Origin: JAUXEH01 sp965602945
GTDB lineage: Bacteria; Acidobacteriota; Aminicenantia; Aminicenantales; Aminicenantaceae
Direction: 5' to 3'
DNA length: 15,704 bases
Assembly (NCBI GenBank): GCA_965602945.1
Contig: CBFDBC010000068.1
Coordinates: 1 to 15,704 of the forward strand
Position 1 is the first letter of the stretch, and every line of letters begins with the position of its first letter. The position numbers and the translations under genes were made by a program. The notes beneath the pieces are model-generated. The model saw nothing but the letters and a program-made list of their open reading frames with translations, had not been told where the DNA came from and searched no databases. Positions 6,109-13,174 of the stretch are shown here, one piece after another.

Positions 6109-6777
6109 TCAGTTCACCCACACTCGGGGTGCAGGCGGCTTCCTGATCCGGCTGCGGGAGATCAGGAGGATCCCGATCAGAAAGCCCCCGATATGTGCAA
6201 ACCAGGCCACGCCCCCTCCCAGGCCGACATTCATCAGCTGTCCAAAAAACCAGAGCATCAGGAGAATTGCCGCCGGGACGGGGACTATCCAGATAAAGAC
6301 CAGCGTCAGCACCCTGGCTCCGGGGTAAAGGACGAGATAGGCCCCCAGAATGCCGGCGATGGCTCCGCTGGCGCCCACCACGGGGATCGTGGAATTGGGG
6401 TGAAATACGATGTGGGTAACGGAAGCCCCCAGGCCCGTGAACAGATAAAACAGGACAAAGCGGACCGGGCCCAGGTAGTCCTCGATGTTGTTGCCGAAAA
6501 TCCAGAGGTAGAGCATGTTTCCCAACAGGTGGAAGAGGCCGCCGTGGACAAACATGGAAGTAAGAAGCGTCACAGGAGGGGCCAACCGGGGAAGGCCGGG
6601 AAGTGTCGTGAAGTGTGTGAGTTCATAAGGAACGGCACCCATCCTGAAGACATGAAATCCCAGCCCCTGAGGTGAGAGGACCTGATAGGCGAACATCGCG
6701 ACATTGGCTGCGATTAGCAGGAACGTGAATACCGGGACCCGGGAAGTGGGATTTTCGTCTTTCAGAGGTAAGAACAT
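6109..6777 (-). CDS. rhomboid family intramembrane serine protease
   Basis: A 222-aa, six-helix membrane protein. The catalytic dyad is visible: Ser137 in VVGASGAIAG (GxSG) and His195 in AWFAHIGGFL. The first conserved element, HGGLFHLLGNMLYLW (His83, Asn87), completes the oxyanion site. Such enzymes cut transmembrane substrates within the inner membrane; the substrate here is unknown. The start is the first Met (MFLPLKDENPTSRVPV); the next Met is inside helix 1. There is no strong Shine-Dalgarno. The T-run of a strong intrinsic terminator ends only 8 nt before the ATG, so expression must rely on read-through or an unrecognised promoter. Confidence 0.93.
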   Translation of the reverse strand: MFLPLKDENPTSRVPVFTFLLIAANVAMFAYQVLSPQGLGFHVFRMGAVPYELTHFTTLPGLPRLAPPVTLLTSMFVHGGLFHLLGNMLYLWIFGNNIEDYLGPVRFVLFYLFTGLGASVTHIVFHPNSTIPVVGASGAIAGILGAYLVLYPGARVLTLVFIWIVPVPAAILLMLWFFGQLMNVGLGGGVAWFAHIGGFLIGILLISRSRIRKPPAPRVWVN

Positions 6778-6785
6778 ATCCGTCT

Positions 6786-6821
6786 AAAAAAAAGGGGTCA
6801 AACTGAACCTGTTTGACCCCT
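6786..6821 (-). terminator. intrinsic terminator after the TPR lipoprotein gene
   Basis: On the minus strand a perfect 11-bp stem (AGGGGTCAAAC / GTTTGACCCCT, loop of 7) is followed directly by eight T residues. It sits 28 nt downstream of the TPR gene stop. A nine-T run also lies between the stop and the hairpin. The plus strand has no T-run, so termination is one-way and would end the amidase-gerMN-der-TPR transcript. Confidence 0.88.
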
Positions 6822-6848
6822 ATGTGTTGACTACAAAAAAAAATAAGA

Positions 6849-7844
6849 CTACCGAATCTCCCCGCGTTGGAGCTCTCTCTCCAGTTTTTCTCTTTCCAGC
6901 TCTGCTTTGCGGACCTGTCTGTATCTTTCCAGCCAGGAGTCGGCCCGCTGGACGAAGCTCTGCTCCCTTTCCGGGTAGAGTTTGGAGTGTACGTTCCGGT
7001 ACAGCATGTTTATGTAGGCATAGGTGAACGCGTGTGTGTTGTCGATATCCAGGGACTTGAGCAGCGCACTCTCGCTCTCGTCCGATATCTTTATGCGCTC
7101 GGCTTTGGGGAGGACGTTCTGCATGCGGTAAGCTTTCTGGAAGCGGTTCACACCCAGCGTGTACCAGACCAGGGGATTTTCCGGGTCCATTTCGGTCCGC
7201 ATCATATGGGCCGCATAAGCCTTATCGAACTCCGGCAGGGGCTGCTGTTCATCATAGAACTGGGCCAGATAGGAATAACCCTCCGGGTTTTCCGGGTCGG
7301 TTTCGATCCGGCGCAAGTACATCTTCTCCGCCCTTCTTTTTAGATCGTTGTCTTCCGCAGCGTACCGCTTGTAGAAGCCCGCCACCACATAATAGTTGCT
7401 CATGTTGGTGGGTTCCTGCTCCAGGATCATCAGGAACAGCTCCTCCGCTTCTTCAAATTTCCGCATCTTGTCGTACATGTCACCCAAAGAATGGATGATC
7501 TGCCTGTTGCTGGGGTCGATCTCCAGGGCTTTGGTCAGCGCATCCAGGGCATTCTGAGCCCTGTCGTTATTGGACTCATTATCCACACCGGGCTTGTACA
7601 TGTTCTTGTAGCTCTCACCCAGGAACCTGTAAGCCTGAACCAGTTCGGGATTGTAATGCAGGGCCCGTTCATATTCCTCTATGGCCAAACGGTATTTCTG
7701 TTCAGTGAAGTGGTGATTGGCATTGGTAAAATGGTGGTTCGCCTGAAGCCGGCTGATCCTGAGCTTTTCACATCCAGTGGTGGCGAAGACCAGACCAGCG
7801 ACCAGGATAACCAGGAGCGCAGCATGCATGTTTCTTCGAGACAT
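6849..7844 (-). CDS. TPR-repeat lipoprotein
   Basis: A 331-aa protein with an N-terminal export signal (SRRNMHAALLVILVAGLVFA) ending in TTGC. Cys25 is a probable lipidation site, although Thr at -3 is not the usual Leu. Tetratricopeptide-type helical pairs follow, for example YRLAIEEYERALHYNPE, ALDALTKALEIDPSN, FEEAEELFLMILEQEPTN and AEKMYLRRIETDPENPE, then a charged coiled tail. TPR arrays are scaffolds for protein assembly, here probably periplasmic; the partner is unknown. The start is ATG at 7842-7844: AGGAGG (7850-7855) is 5 nt away, whereas the preceding GTG is only 2 nt away. It lies 54 nt after der and is ended by the terminator at 6786-6821. Confidence 0.85.
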   Translation of the reverse strand: MSRRNMHAALLVILVAGLVFATTGCEKLRISRLQANHHFTNANHHFTEQKYRLAIEEYERALHYNPELVQAYRFLGESYKNMYKPGVDNESNNDRAQNALDALTKALEIDPSNRQIIHSLGDMYDKMRKFEEAEELFLMILEQEPTNMSNYYVVAGFYKRYAAEDNDLKRRAEKMYLRRIETDPENPEGYSYLAQFYDEQQPLPEFDKAYAAHMMRTEMDPENPLVWYTLGVNRFQKAYRMQNVLPKAERIKISDESESALLKSLDIDNTHAFTYAYINMLYRNVHSKLYPEREQSFVQRADSWLERYRQVRKAELEREKLERELQRGEIR

Positions 7845-7898
7845 CACGACCTCCTTACTGTCCGAATGTGTTTATTTTAATAGAAAAGAGCTTTATAG

Positions 7899-9218
7899 TC
7901 AATTCCGGCGGACCACGATTCGGATCGGGGTGCCCTTCAGGTCAAAGCGTTCGCGCACTTTTTGCACGAAAAACTTCTCATAGGCCGGAGCCAGGGCTAT
8001 TTTGGAGTGCGTGAACAGGATGAAAGTGGGAGGAAGCGATCTCAGCTGGGTCATGTACTTGATCTTGATCTTGGTCCCCTTGCGCGTCCGAGCCTGGAAT
8101 TTGGAGTTGATCTCTTTAAGGAACTCGTTGAGCCGGGCCGTAGCGATCCTCTTGCGGCCGTTGGCCAGAACTTCATCGGCCGTGTCCAAGATCTTGACCA
8201 CCCTTTGGCCGGACAGGGCCGAAACGAAGAGCAGGGGTGCATAGGACACGAAATCGAGCTTTTGGGCGGCCATGCTTTTGAAATCTTTTGTGGTCAGGGC
8301 GTCCTTGTCCACCAGGTCCCATTTGTTCAGGGCCAGGATCAGGGGTTTTCCCGAGTCCCGGGCCAGGTGGGCGATGGCCGTGTCCTGACGCGTGGGAAAT
8401 TCCTTGGCATCCATGATCAGACAGATGACATCCGCCGCCCGGATGTCTTTCTTGGCTTTGACGATCCCCGCCTTCTCTCTCTGGTCACGGGTCCGGCTCA
8501 TCTTCCGGATCCCGGCCGTGTCCACCAGAATGTAGGCCTTCTTGTCGCGGTGGATCAGCGTGTCCGTGCTGTCCCGCGTGGTTCCCGGGATCTCACTCAC
8601 GATCAGGCGTTTCTCTCCGCTCAAGCGGTTGACGATGGAAGATTTCCCCACATTGATGCGGCCCACCAGGGCGATCTTGACGGGGATTTCTCCGTCCTTG
8701 CCCTGTTCGGGATTGACCGGCAGGGCCTCGATCAAGAGGTTTTCCAGGTCTTCGAGATTTCTTTTATGCTCTGCGGACACCGCCACAAAATCCTGCGGAC
8801 CAAGCCTGAAAACGTCCACGAGGCCCTTGCTTTCCTCAGCCTCGGAATCCAGCTTATTGACCACCACGTAGAGAGGCTTTCCGAGCTTTCTGAGGGACAG
8901 GAACAGCTCTTCCTCGGGAGGGAGCAGGGACCGCTTCCCATCCAGAACGAACAGCAGGACGTCTCCCTCCTGAGAGGCCTCCCATGCTTTTTCCCGGACC
9001 TGAGCCGAGAAGGGATCCTCCTGTGTGTCGAAGAAACCTCCGGTATCGACCAGTACAAAACGTCGGTCTCGCAGGGTACACTCAGCGGCGAGCTGGTCCC
9101 GTGTCATCCCGGGCAGGGTGTGAACCAGAGATTTTTTCTTTCCCAAAAGACGGTTGAAGAGCGTGGATTTCCCCACGTTCGGGAATCCGACGATTACGAC
9201 TCGAGGCAGCTTTTTCAT
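7899..9218 (-). CDS. der: ribosome biogenesis GTPase Der (EngA)
   Basis: A 439-aa protein with tandem GTPase domains and a C-terminal KH-like domain, the layout unique to Der, which acts in 50S subunit maturation. Domain 1: G1 GFPNVGKST (11-19), G3 DTGG (58-61), G4 NKLD (121-124). Domain 2: G1 GRINVGKSS (186-194), G2/TRE PGTTRD (211-216), G3 DTAG (233-236), G4 NKWD (298-301). The KH-like domain covers ~355-439. The ATG has no clear Shine-Dalgarno and lies 8 nt past the GerMN gene stop, suggesting translational coupling. Confidence 0.97.
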   Translation of the reverse strand: MKKLPRVVIVGFPNVGKSTLFNRLLGKKKSLVHTLPGMTRDQLAAECTLRDRRFVLVDTGGFFDTQEDPFSAQVREKAWEASQEGDVLLFVLDGKRSLLPPEEELFLSLRKLGKPLYVVVNKLDSEAEESKGLVDVFRLGPQDFVAVSAEHKRNLEDLENLLIEALPVNPEQGKDGEIPVKIALVGRINVGKSSIVNRLSGEKRLIVSEIPGTTRDSTDTLIHRDKKAYILVDTAGIRKMSRTRDQREKAGIVKAKKDIRAADVICLIMDAKEFPTRQDTAIAHLARDSGKPLILALNKWDLVDKDALTTKDFKSMAAQKLDFVSYAPLLFVSALSGQRVVKILDTADEVLANGRKRIATARLNEFLKEINSKFQARTRKGTKIKIKYMTQLRSLPPTFILFTHSKIALAPAYEKFFVQKVRERFDLKGTPIRIVVRRN

Positions 9219-9226
9219 GGTGGAAT

Positions 9227-9805
9227 TCAGTGGGCGATGAGATCCAGCCTGGGGAGCAGGGGGCGCGTCAGGTCGATATGACCGTTCAGGGTTTCCCTCT
9301 CGTTCCCCTCGATCAGGATAAGCACACGTTTTATGGACTCGAAGTTGTAGGTCAAGGAATTAACGATGGCAAAGACTGTGGCCATCTCCGCCGAGGTTCC
9401 GGAGCGATGATTGTCCATGAGCTCACGGGAAAAGTCCACATAGGCGACGCCGTCCCTGGTGATGTATATCTCCCGGAGCCGTGTTCCCACCGGGACGGAA
9501 GCCACTGCGCCGTTGGACGATCCCTTGACAAGTTCCTCGATCGTTTGTTTAGCTTCAAAAACCGTTTGTTCATAAGAGTAGATCTCCCGCTCCTCAGGGT
9601 GCAGGAGATAGTCATTTTCCGAGAGAAAGAACAGCGTCACCGTCCGGGTCTGACGAGCCAAAGCCGGGACCGCCCCCTGGTCATCCGGACTCGCGACCGG
9701 ATCCAGCAGCGGCGGCTGTTCGTCGCCCGCGGTGAAAAACAGGACCGCCAGAACGATCAACAGCGCGAAGAGGACAGCGAGGGGCAGGGTGCGTTTTATG
9801 TCCAT
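9227..9805 (-). CDS. GerMN domain protein, membrane anchored
   Basis: A 192-aa protein with one N-terminal membrane helix (residues ~7-26) after a short MDIKR cytoplasmic end, a Pro/Ala-rich linker, and a GerMN domain at ~55-185. Domain landmarks are YVDFSRELMDN, GTSAEMATVFAIVNSLTYNFESIKRV, ILIEGNE and the closing GHIDLTRPL. GerMN was named from the spore protein GerM but is widespread in non-sporulating bacteria, often beside cell-wall amidases. Here it starts 9 nt after an amidase gene, supporting a role in peptidoglycan or division in the periplasm. The exact activity is unknown. Confidence 0.88.
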   Translation of the reverse strand: MDIKRTLPLAVLFALLIVLAVLFFTAGDEQPPLLDPVASPDDQGAVPALARQTRTVTLFFLSENDYLLHPEEREIYSYEQTVFEAKQTIEELVKGSSNGAVASVPVGTRLREIYITRDGVAYVDFSRELMDNHRSGTSAEMATVFAIVNSLTYNFESIKRVLILIEGNERETLNGHIDLTRPLLPRLDLIAH

Positions 9806-9814
9806 GCCGGCCTG

Positions 9815-11035
9815 TCAGTCTATGGCTTGCTGCCGGATGTATTTCGCCAGGCCCGCATAGATGGCCTCGGCCACGGCGTCCTGAAAATCATCCGTCAGTA
9901 GTTTGCGTTCTTCGTCCGGATTGGAGATGAAGGCGACCTCCACCAGAACGGCGGGGCAGGCCACTCCGGTCAACACCTTGAAGGGCGCCTGCTTGACTCC
10001 CCGGTTCCGTGTGTCCCGCAGCGTGTTGAGCTCGTTCTGGATGAGCTCCGCCATCTGGCTGCTCTGCTTCAGGTGGTTGGCCTGAGCCATGTCCCACAGG
10101 ATCATCTTGATGTCGTCCTCGGCATCACCCTGGATCTGATCGAGCTCCGTCGAGTTGTTTTCCATATACGCCAGCCGCCGCGCCTCCTCGTCCGTGGCAT
10201 TTATATTCAGGAAATATGTCTCCGCACCCCTGGCCTTACTGCCCGGGAAACCGTTGGCATGGATGCTGACAAAGAGAAACGCCTGTTCATTGTTGGCGAT
10301 GGCTGCCCGCTTTTCCAAGGGAATGTCAACATCCCGGTCCCGGGTCAGGACCACGCGGTATGCCAGATTGCGCTCGATGATGGCCTTGAGTTTCAGGCTG
10401 AGTGACAGAGTAATGTCTTTTTCCAGAGTACCGTTCTGTCCCTCGGCCCCCACCTCGAGGCCGCCGTGTCCGGGATCGATGATGATGGTCCGGTAACCCT
10501 GGGCGCGATTCTGGGTCGAAGAAGGTGCAGAGACGACGGCCCCCGCCTCATCACGATCCGGCTCCTTGACGCCGGGCTTTTTCTCTGGGACCGGCGGAGC
10601 TGCCTTCACCGCAGCAGCCTCGGCCCCCGGCCGGGGATCGATACCCTCGGGCAGCACGTCGATGATCAGCCGGGGAGGGTCGGAAAGAGTGGATGTGGCG
10701 TGCTTGAAATCCGACATCCGGACCTTGACGTTCAAAACATAGAAGTCTGAGCCCTCGTTCCAGCCGACGGAATCGATAAACCGGCTGCGGAAGGTATTCC
10801 TGCGGATCCGGAACGATTGGTCGGCCCTGATCCTCACCAGGAGATAGATGCCGTTTTTCTCCACGCTGGAGCGGATAGGATAATTTGAGGTGAGGGTCAG
10901 CCGGCAGGCATCGGCCAAATCCTCCACAGACAGCTGAAGGAAGGGTGAAGCCTGGGGACCTGTTGCGGCGGCAGGGTTGCTAAAACCGGACAGAACAAGG
11001 AGGGCCGTAAGGCAGAGGACAATGTATTTCACCAC
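9815..11035 (-). CDS. N-acetylmuramoyl-L-alanine amidase (AMIN + Amidase_3)
   Basis: A 406-aa exported zinc hydrolase that cuts the bond between MurNAc and the stem peptide, typically for daughter-cell separation. Order: signal peptide (1-~24, ending near PAAATG); AMIN-like targeting domain (~32-130, with PPRLIIDVLPEG); Ala/Pro/Glu/Lys linker (~131-178); and Amidase_3 (~182-402). Zinc ligands are His190 in IIDPGHGG, Glu205 in TLEKD and His259 in SIHANGF; the catalytic Glu366 is in LVEVAFISN. The start is GTG at 11033-11035 or the next GTG codon, and the ribosome site is weak (GAGTG). Only 21 nt separate it from the tmRNA 3' end, with no terminator, so it may share the tmRNA promoter. Confidence 0.94.
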   Translation of the reverse strand: MVKYIVLCLTALLVLSGFSNPAAATGPQASPFLQLSVEDLADACRLTLTSNYPIRSSVEKNGIYLLVRIRADQSFRIRRNTFRSRFIDSVGWNEGSDFYVLNVKVRMSDFKHATSTLSDPPRLIIDVLPEGIDPRPGAEAAAVKAAPPVPEKKPGVKEPDRDEAGAVVSAPSSTQNRAQGYRTIIIDPGHGGLEVGAEGQNGTLEKDITLSLSLKLKAIIERNLAYRVVLTRDRDVDIPLEKRAAIANNEQAFLFVSIHANGFPGSKARGAETYFLNINATDEEARRLAYMENNSTELDQIQGDAEDDIKMILWDMAQANHLKQSSQMAELIQNELNTLRDTRNRGVKQAPFKVLTGVACPAVLVEVAFISNPDEERKLLTDDFQDAVAEAIYAGLAKYIRQQAID

Positions 11036-11056
11036 GTTTCACTCGTTTTCAAAATT

Positions 11057-11402
11057 TGGAGGCGGCGGGAATCGAACCCGCGTCCGAAGACATTCGACGG
11101 AAGGTGTCTACATGCTTATCCCTTGCTTAGTTCTCGTTCCAGGGCTGCCGCAAGGGAGAGCGACCCCGAAACCAGCTCCGAGGTGATTCGCTTACCGGGC
11201 ACGGAACCAACCCGGTTCGCTATCCTGCTTGTCGGCGCTTCCCGGAAGTCGCAGGAATACGACCGAGAAACGGCATGCCTACTGATTAGGCAGCAAGTGC
11301 TATAGGTTCCGCACTTAATAAGGTCCGCCTTTTTAACGAGGGAGACGGGGCCTCGACATGCTACCTTCGTCTCATTATCTCCGTCGAATCCAGTTCGCCC
11401 CC
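11057..11402 (-). ncRNA. ssrA: transfer-messenger RNA (tmRNA)
   Basis: About 346 nt. The 5' end GGGGGCG pairs with CGCCTCC at the 3' end to form the tRNA-like acceptor stem, including the G3-U pair used by alanyl-tRNA synthetase. The 5' GGATTCGACGG and 3' GACGCGGGTTCGATTCCCGC (T-arm) are typical of tmRNA. The discriminator A is at 11057 and CCA is not encoded. The tag frame ends ...GCACTTGCTGCCTAA (Ala-Leu-Ala-Ala-stop, stop at 11286-11288). The most likely resume codon is GCG at 11310-11312, with A at position -4, predicting the short tag AEPIALAA. The molecule rescues stalled ribosomes with SmpB. Confidence 0.95.
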
Positions 11403-11418
11403 GGATAGCACACGTCTA

Positions 11419-11448
11419 ATTATAAAGAATTACACCGAAAATTGTCAA
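11419..11448 (-). promoter_or_regulatory. promoter of tmRNA
   Basis: Minus strand: -35 TTGACA (11443-11448, perfect), 18-bp spacer, -10 TATAAT (11419-11424, perfect). The -10 ends 16 nt before the mature tmRNA 5' end, consistent with a short pre-tmRNA leader removed by RNase P. As there is no terminator after tmRNA, this promoter could also feed the amidase-gerMN-der-TPR genes. Confidence 0.88.
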
Positions 11449-11470
11449 CCGCGGCTCTGGAAGGCAAATT

Positions 11471-11486
11471 TCACCCCTAGGGGTGA
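11471..11486. promoter_or_regulatory. perfect 16-bp palindrome, candidate operator
   Basis: TCACCCCTAGGGGTGA is fully self-complementary with no spacer. It lies 22 bp upstream of the tmRNA -35 and directly abuts a plus-strand TTGACA, so it would suit a dimeric regulator acting on both directions. No regulator family is assigned. Confidence 0.5.
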
Positions 11487-11515
11487 TTGACAATCGTTGA
11501 TGAGATGATTATTGT
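11487..11515 (+). promoter_or_regulatory. possible divergent promoter facing the repeat island
   Basis: TTGACA (11487-11492), 17-bp spacer, TATTGT (11510-11515; 4 of 6 in the -10). No credible coding gene follows for ~290 bp, so it may drive a non-coding RNA, or the match may be chance. Confidence 0.3.
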
Positions 11516-11571
11516 ATGTAAGGACCTTGTTGTGCTGGCTGGGCAAGGTAACCTCACCATACCCCCTTTTG

Positions 11572-11621
11572 CTAAATACACACCACAGCCAGCATCCCTT
11601 AAACTAAATACACACCACAGC
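11572..11621. repeat. two copies of an 18-bp direct repeat, 32-bp period
   Basis: CTAAATACACACCACAGC occurs at 11572-11589 and 11604-11621 without mismatch. Small inverted repeats surround them: TGCTGGCTG (11533-11541) with CAGCCAGCA (11586-11594), and TAAACTAA (11600-11607) with TTAGTTTA (11626-11633). Iteron-like binding sites or a mobile-element remnant are possible. Confidence 0.75.
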
Positions 11622-11810
11622 TCAATTAGTTTAGTCGCAGCACATGGAATAAATTTGAAAATAATTTAAATTTTTTTTCGATCAAAGGAATAAAAGGGAC
11701 AGATGCGATAGATAGGGACAGTCCCCGCACACTGAGGGATCGAACTTCATTCGGTTCTTTTTCGTAGAAAAAGCTGTAGAGCTCGTCTATACTTCTGCAA
11801 TGAGGAGATA

Positions 11811-13127
11811 ATGACCGATCTCGGCGCCTGCCTCTCCCACCAGCTGGGGCCTCTGGATTCACGGGTGAAGTTCCTGGTCCGGGAATACGACCGAATCTGG
11901 GAGGAGACCCCTACGGACACGACAGCCCCGGAAAAGATCTACTCCCCATCGGAGAAAAAGGAATTCGAGAGGGAGCTTTCCGCCCTGATCGACCGCATGT
12001 CGGCGGAACAGAAACAGGCCGTCCTTTCCGGGCAGGCCCGGGAGCCCGCCTGGATGGAAAGGGTCGCGGCTGAGCTGCGTCCCTTCTTTCAACGGCTCCT
12101 GAGGCGGGCAGACCTGAAGATCGAGTCCGTGTACGATACCCGTTTCGTGGAAGCCACTCGAGAGTTCCTGCGTTCGGCCCGGGAGTTCGACCCGGACATG
12201 GAGATCGCTTCGGTCTACCAGGCCCTGCGCAACGTCTGGATCATGAACACCCTGCAGTTCTACCTGGGGATCGAGGCCGCGCACACGGATGCGATATTCG
12301 GTTACAGCATGGTCTATCCCTACCTGGACAACGTCCTGGACGACAGCGGCCGGTCCCCCTCTGACAAGATATCGCTGGTCCTCAAGCTGAAGGCCTGGCT
12401 GGAGGGAGAGGAGATCGAGCCCGCATCGCCACAGGAAGAGAAGCTCCGGGCCCTGATCCGGAAGATCGAAGGGCAGTTCTCCCGCAGCGACTATCCCGGT
12501 GTCTACCGATCCATGCTGTCGATCTACAACGGTCAGATCAAAAGCCTGATGCAGCAGCAGGGAACAATGACGTACGATTCAAATGACATCCTGGGCATCA
12601 GCCTGGAAAAAGGGGGCACTTCGGTCCTAGCCGACGGATATCTGGTGGCCGGGGCGCTTTCACCGCAGCAGGAGGATTTCTGTTTCGGATTCGGTGTCTT
12701 CCTGCAGCTGGCCGACGACCTGCAGGACATCGCCGAGGACGCCGAGCACGGCCACATGACCTTGTTCTCCCAGTCCGCCGGGCGCACGCCGCTGGATCCC
12801 CTGGTACACAAACTCCTCCGCTTCATGTCCGGCATCCTGGAACAGAAGCTGGACGCCGGCCGCCCCCGTGAAAAGGCCCTGCAGGAGATGATCCAGCCCA
12901 ACTGCGCGTTGATGTACATGGAATCGGTGGGCAAGCATGCGGCCTATTTCAGCAAGGGCTGTGTGCGGGATTTCCAGCGGGCCTTCCCCGTCCGGTTTTC
13001 CTATCTCAGGAGATTGAGAGAAACCATCGAAGGCAGGTTCCTGACGGGGCAGAAGAAGATCAGCGACCTCGACCCGGTCTCCGCCGCCTTCCTGACCCTC
13101 TCCTCCCGGGCTTTTACCCTGGATTGA
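11811..13127 (+). CDS. class I isoprenoid-synthase-fold protein, uncharacterised
   Basis: A 438-aa protein, ATG preceded by GAGGAG (11802-11807). Two Asp-rich motifs are placed as in trans-prenyltransferases and terpene synthases: YPYLDNVLDDSG (Asp173, Asp177, Asp178) and FLQLADDLQDIAED (Asp302, Asp303, Asp306). Between them, EKGGTSVLADGYLVAGAL (266-283) resembles the K-x-G/T substrate-binding region, and YNGQIKSLM (239-247) resembles the GQ element. Such enzymes bind prenyl diphosphates through Mg bridged by the Asp motifs. Unlike chain-elongating synthases, motif 1 is not DDxxD. It has a ~150-residue helical N-terminal extension and no terpenoid pathway neighbours. Product and reaction are unknown. 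It is probably monocistronic; the nearest gene downstream is convergent. Confidence 0.72.
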   Translation: MTDLGACLSHQLGPLDSRVKFLVREYDRIWEETPTDTTAPEKIYSPSEKKEFERELSALIDRMSAEQKQAVLSGQAREPAWMERVAAELRPFFQRLLRRADLKIESVYDTRFVEATREFLRSAREFDPDMEIASVYQALRNVWIMNTLQFYLGIEAAHTDAIFGYSMVYPYLDNVLDDSGRSPSDKISLVLKLKAWLEGEEIEPASPQEEKLRALIRKIEGQFSRSDYPGVYRSMLSIYNGQIKSLMQQQGTMTYDSNDILGISLEKGGTSVLADGYLVAGALSPQQEDFCFGFGVFLQLADDLQDIAEDAEHGHMTLFSQSAGRTPLDPLVHKLLRFMSGILEQKLDAGRPREKALQEMIQPNCALMYMESVGKHAAYFSKGCVRDFQRAFPVRFSYLRRLRETIEGRFLTGQKKISDLDPVSAAFLTLSSRAFTLD

Positions 13128-13174
13128 GAGGATTTCTCCGGAATTTAGGGCACCCCGTGGCGGGGGCGAAGCGA

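Larger units (their letters stand above)
11403..11810. other. AT-richer intergenic island between tmRNA and the isoprenoid-synthase-like gene
   Basis: About 400 bp without a credible gene and visibly lower in GC than its surroundings, especially 11641-11700 (T8 run, TTTAAA). It holds the tmRNA promoter, the 16-bp palindrome, the 18-bp direct repeats, and a pair of GGGACAG motifs (11696-11702 and 11715-11721), the second inside GGGAC-A-GTCCC (11715-11725). Near its right end is a weak hairpin CTTTTTC-gta-GAAAAAG (11757-11773) and a possible -10, TATACT (11788-11793). Confidence 0.7.

Noticed and set aside
7962..9281. Plus-strand open frame of 439 codons opposite der
   Set aside because: It mirrors the der reading frame almost exactly; Der has all GTPase motifs on the minus strand, and the mirror has none.
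11057..11090. tRNA-like 3' end considered as a separate tRNA gene
   Set aside because: The T-arm and acceptor strand pair with GGGGGCG ~340 nt away and no anticodon arm is present; it is the 3' end of tmRNA.
11487..11669. Small plus-strand frame of 60 codons in the island
   Set aside because: The two 18-bp repeats are read in different frames, there is no proper ribosome site, and the product is featureless. A non-coding explanation is better.
11757..11773. CTTTTTC-gta-GAAAAAG hairpin upstream of the isoprenoid-synthase-like gene as terminator or operator
   Set aside because: It is A/T-only apart from the ends, with a 3-nt loop and no T-run after it; probably chance.
13153..13165. Small hairpin CCCCG-TGG-CGGGG between the convergent isoprenoid-synthase-like and aldo/keto reductase genes
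   Set aside because: Only 5 bp and no T-run on either strand; too weak to call a terminator.
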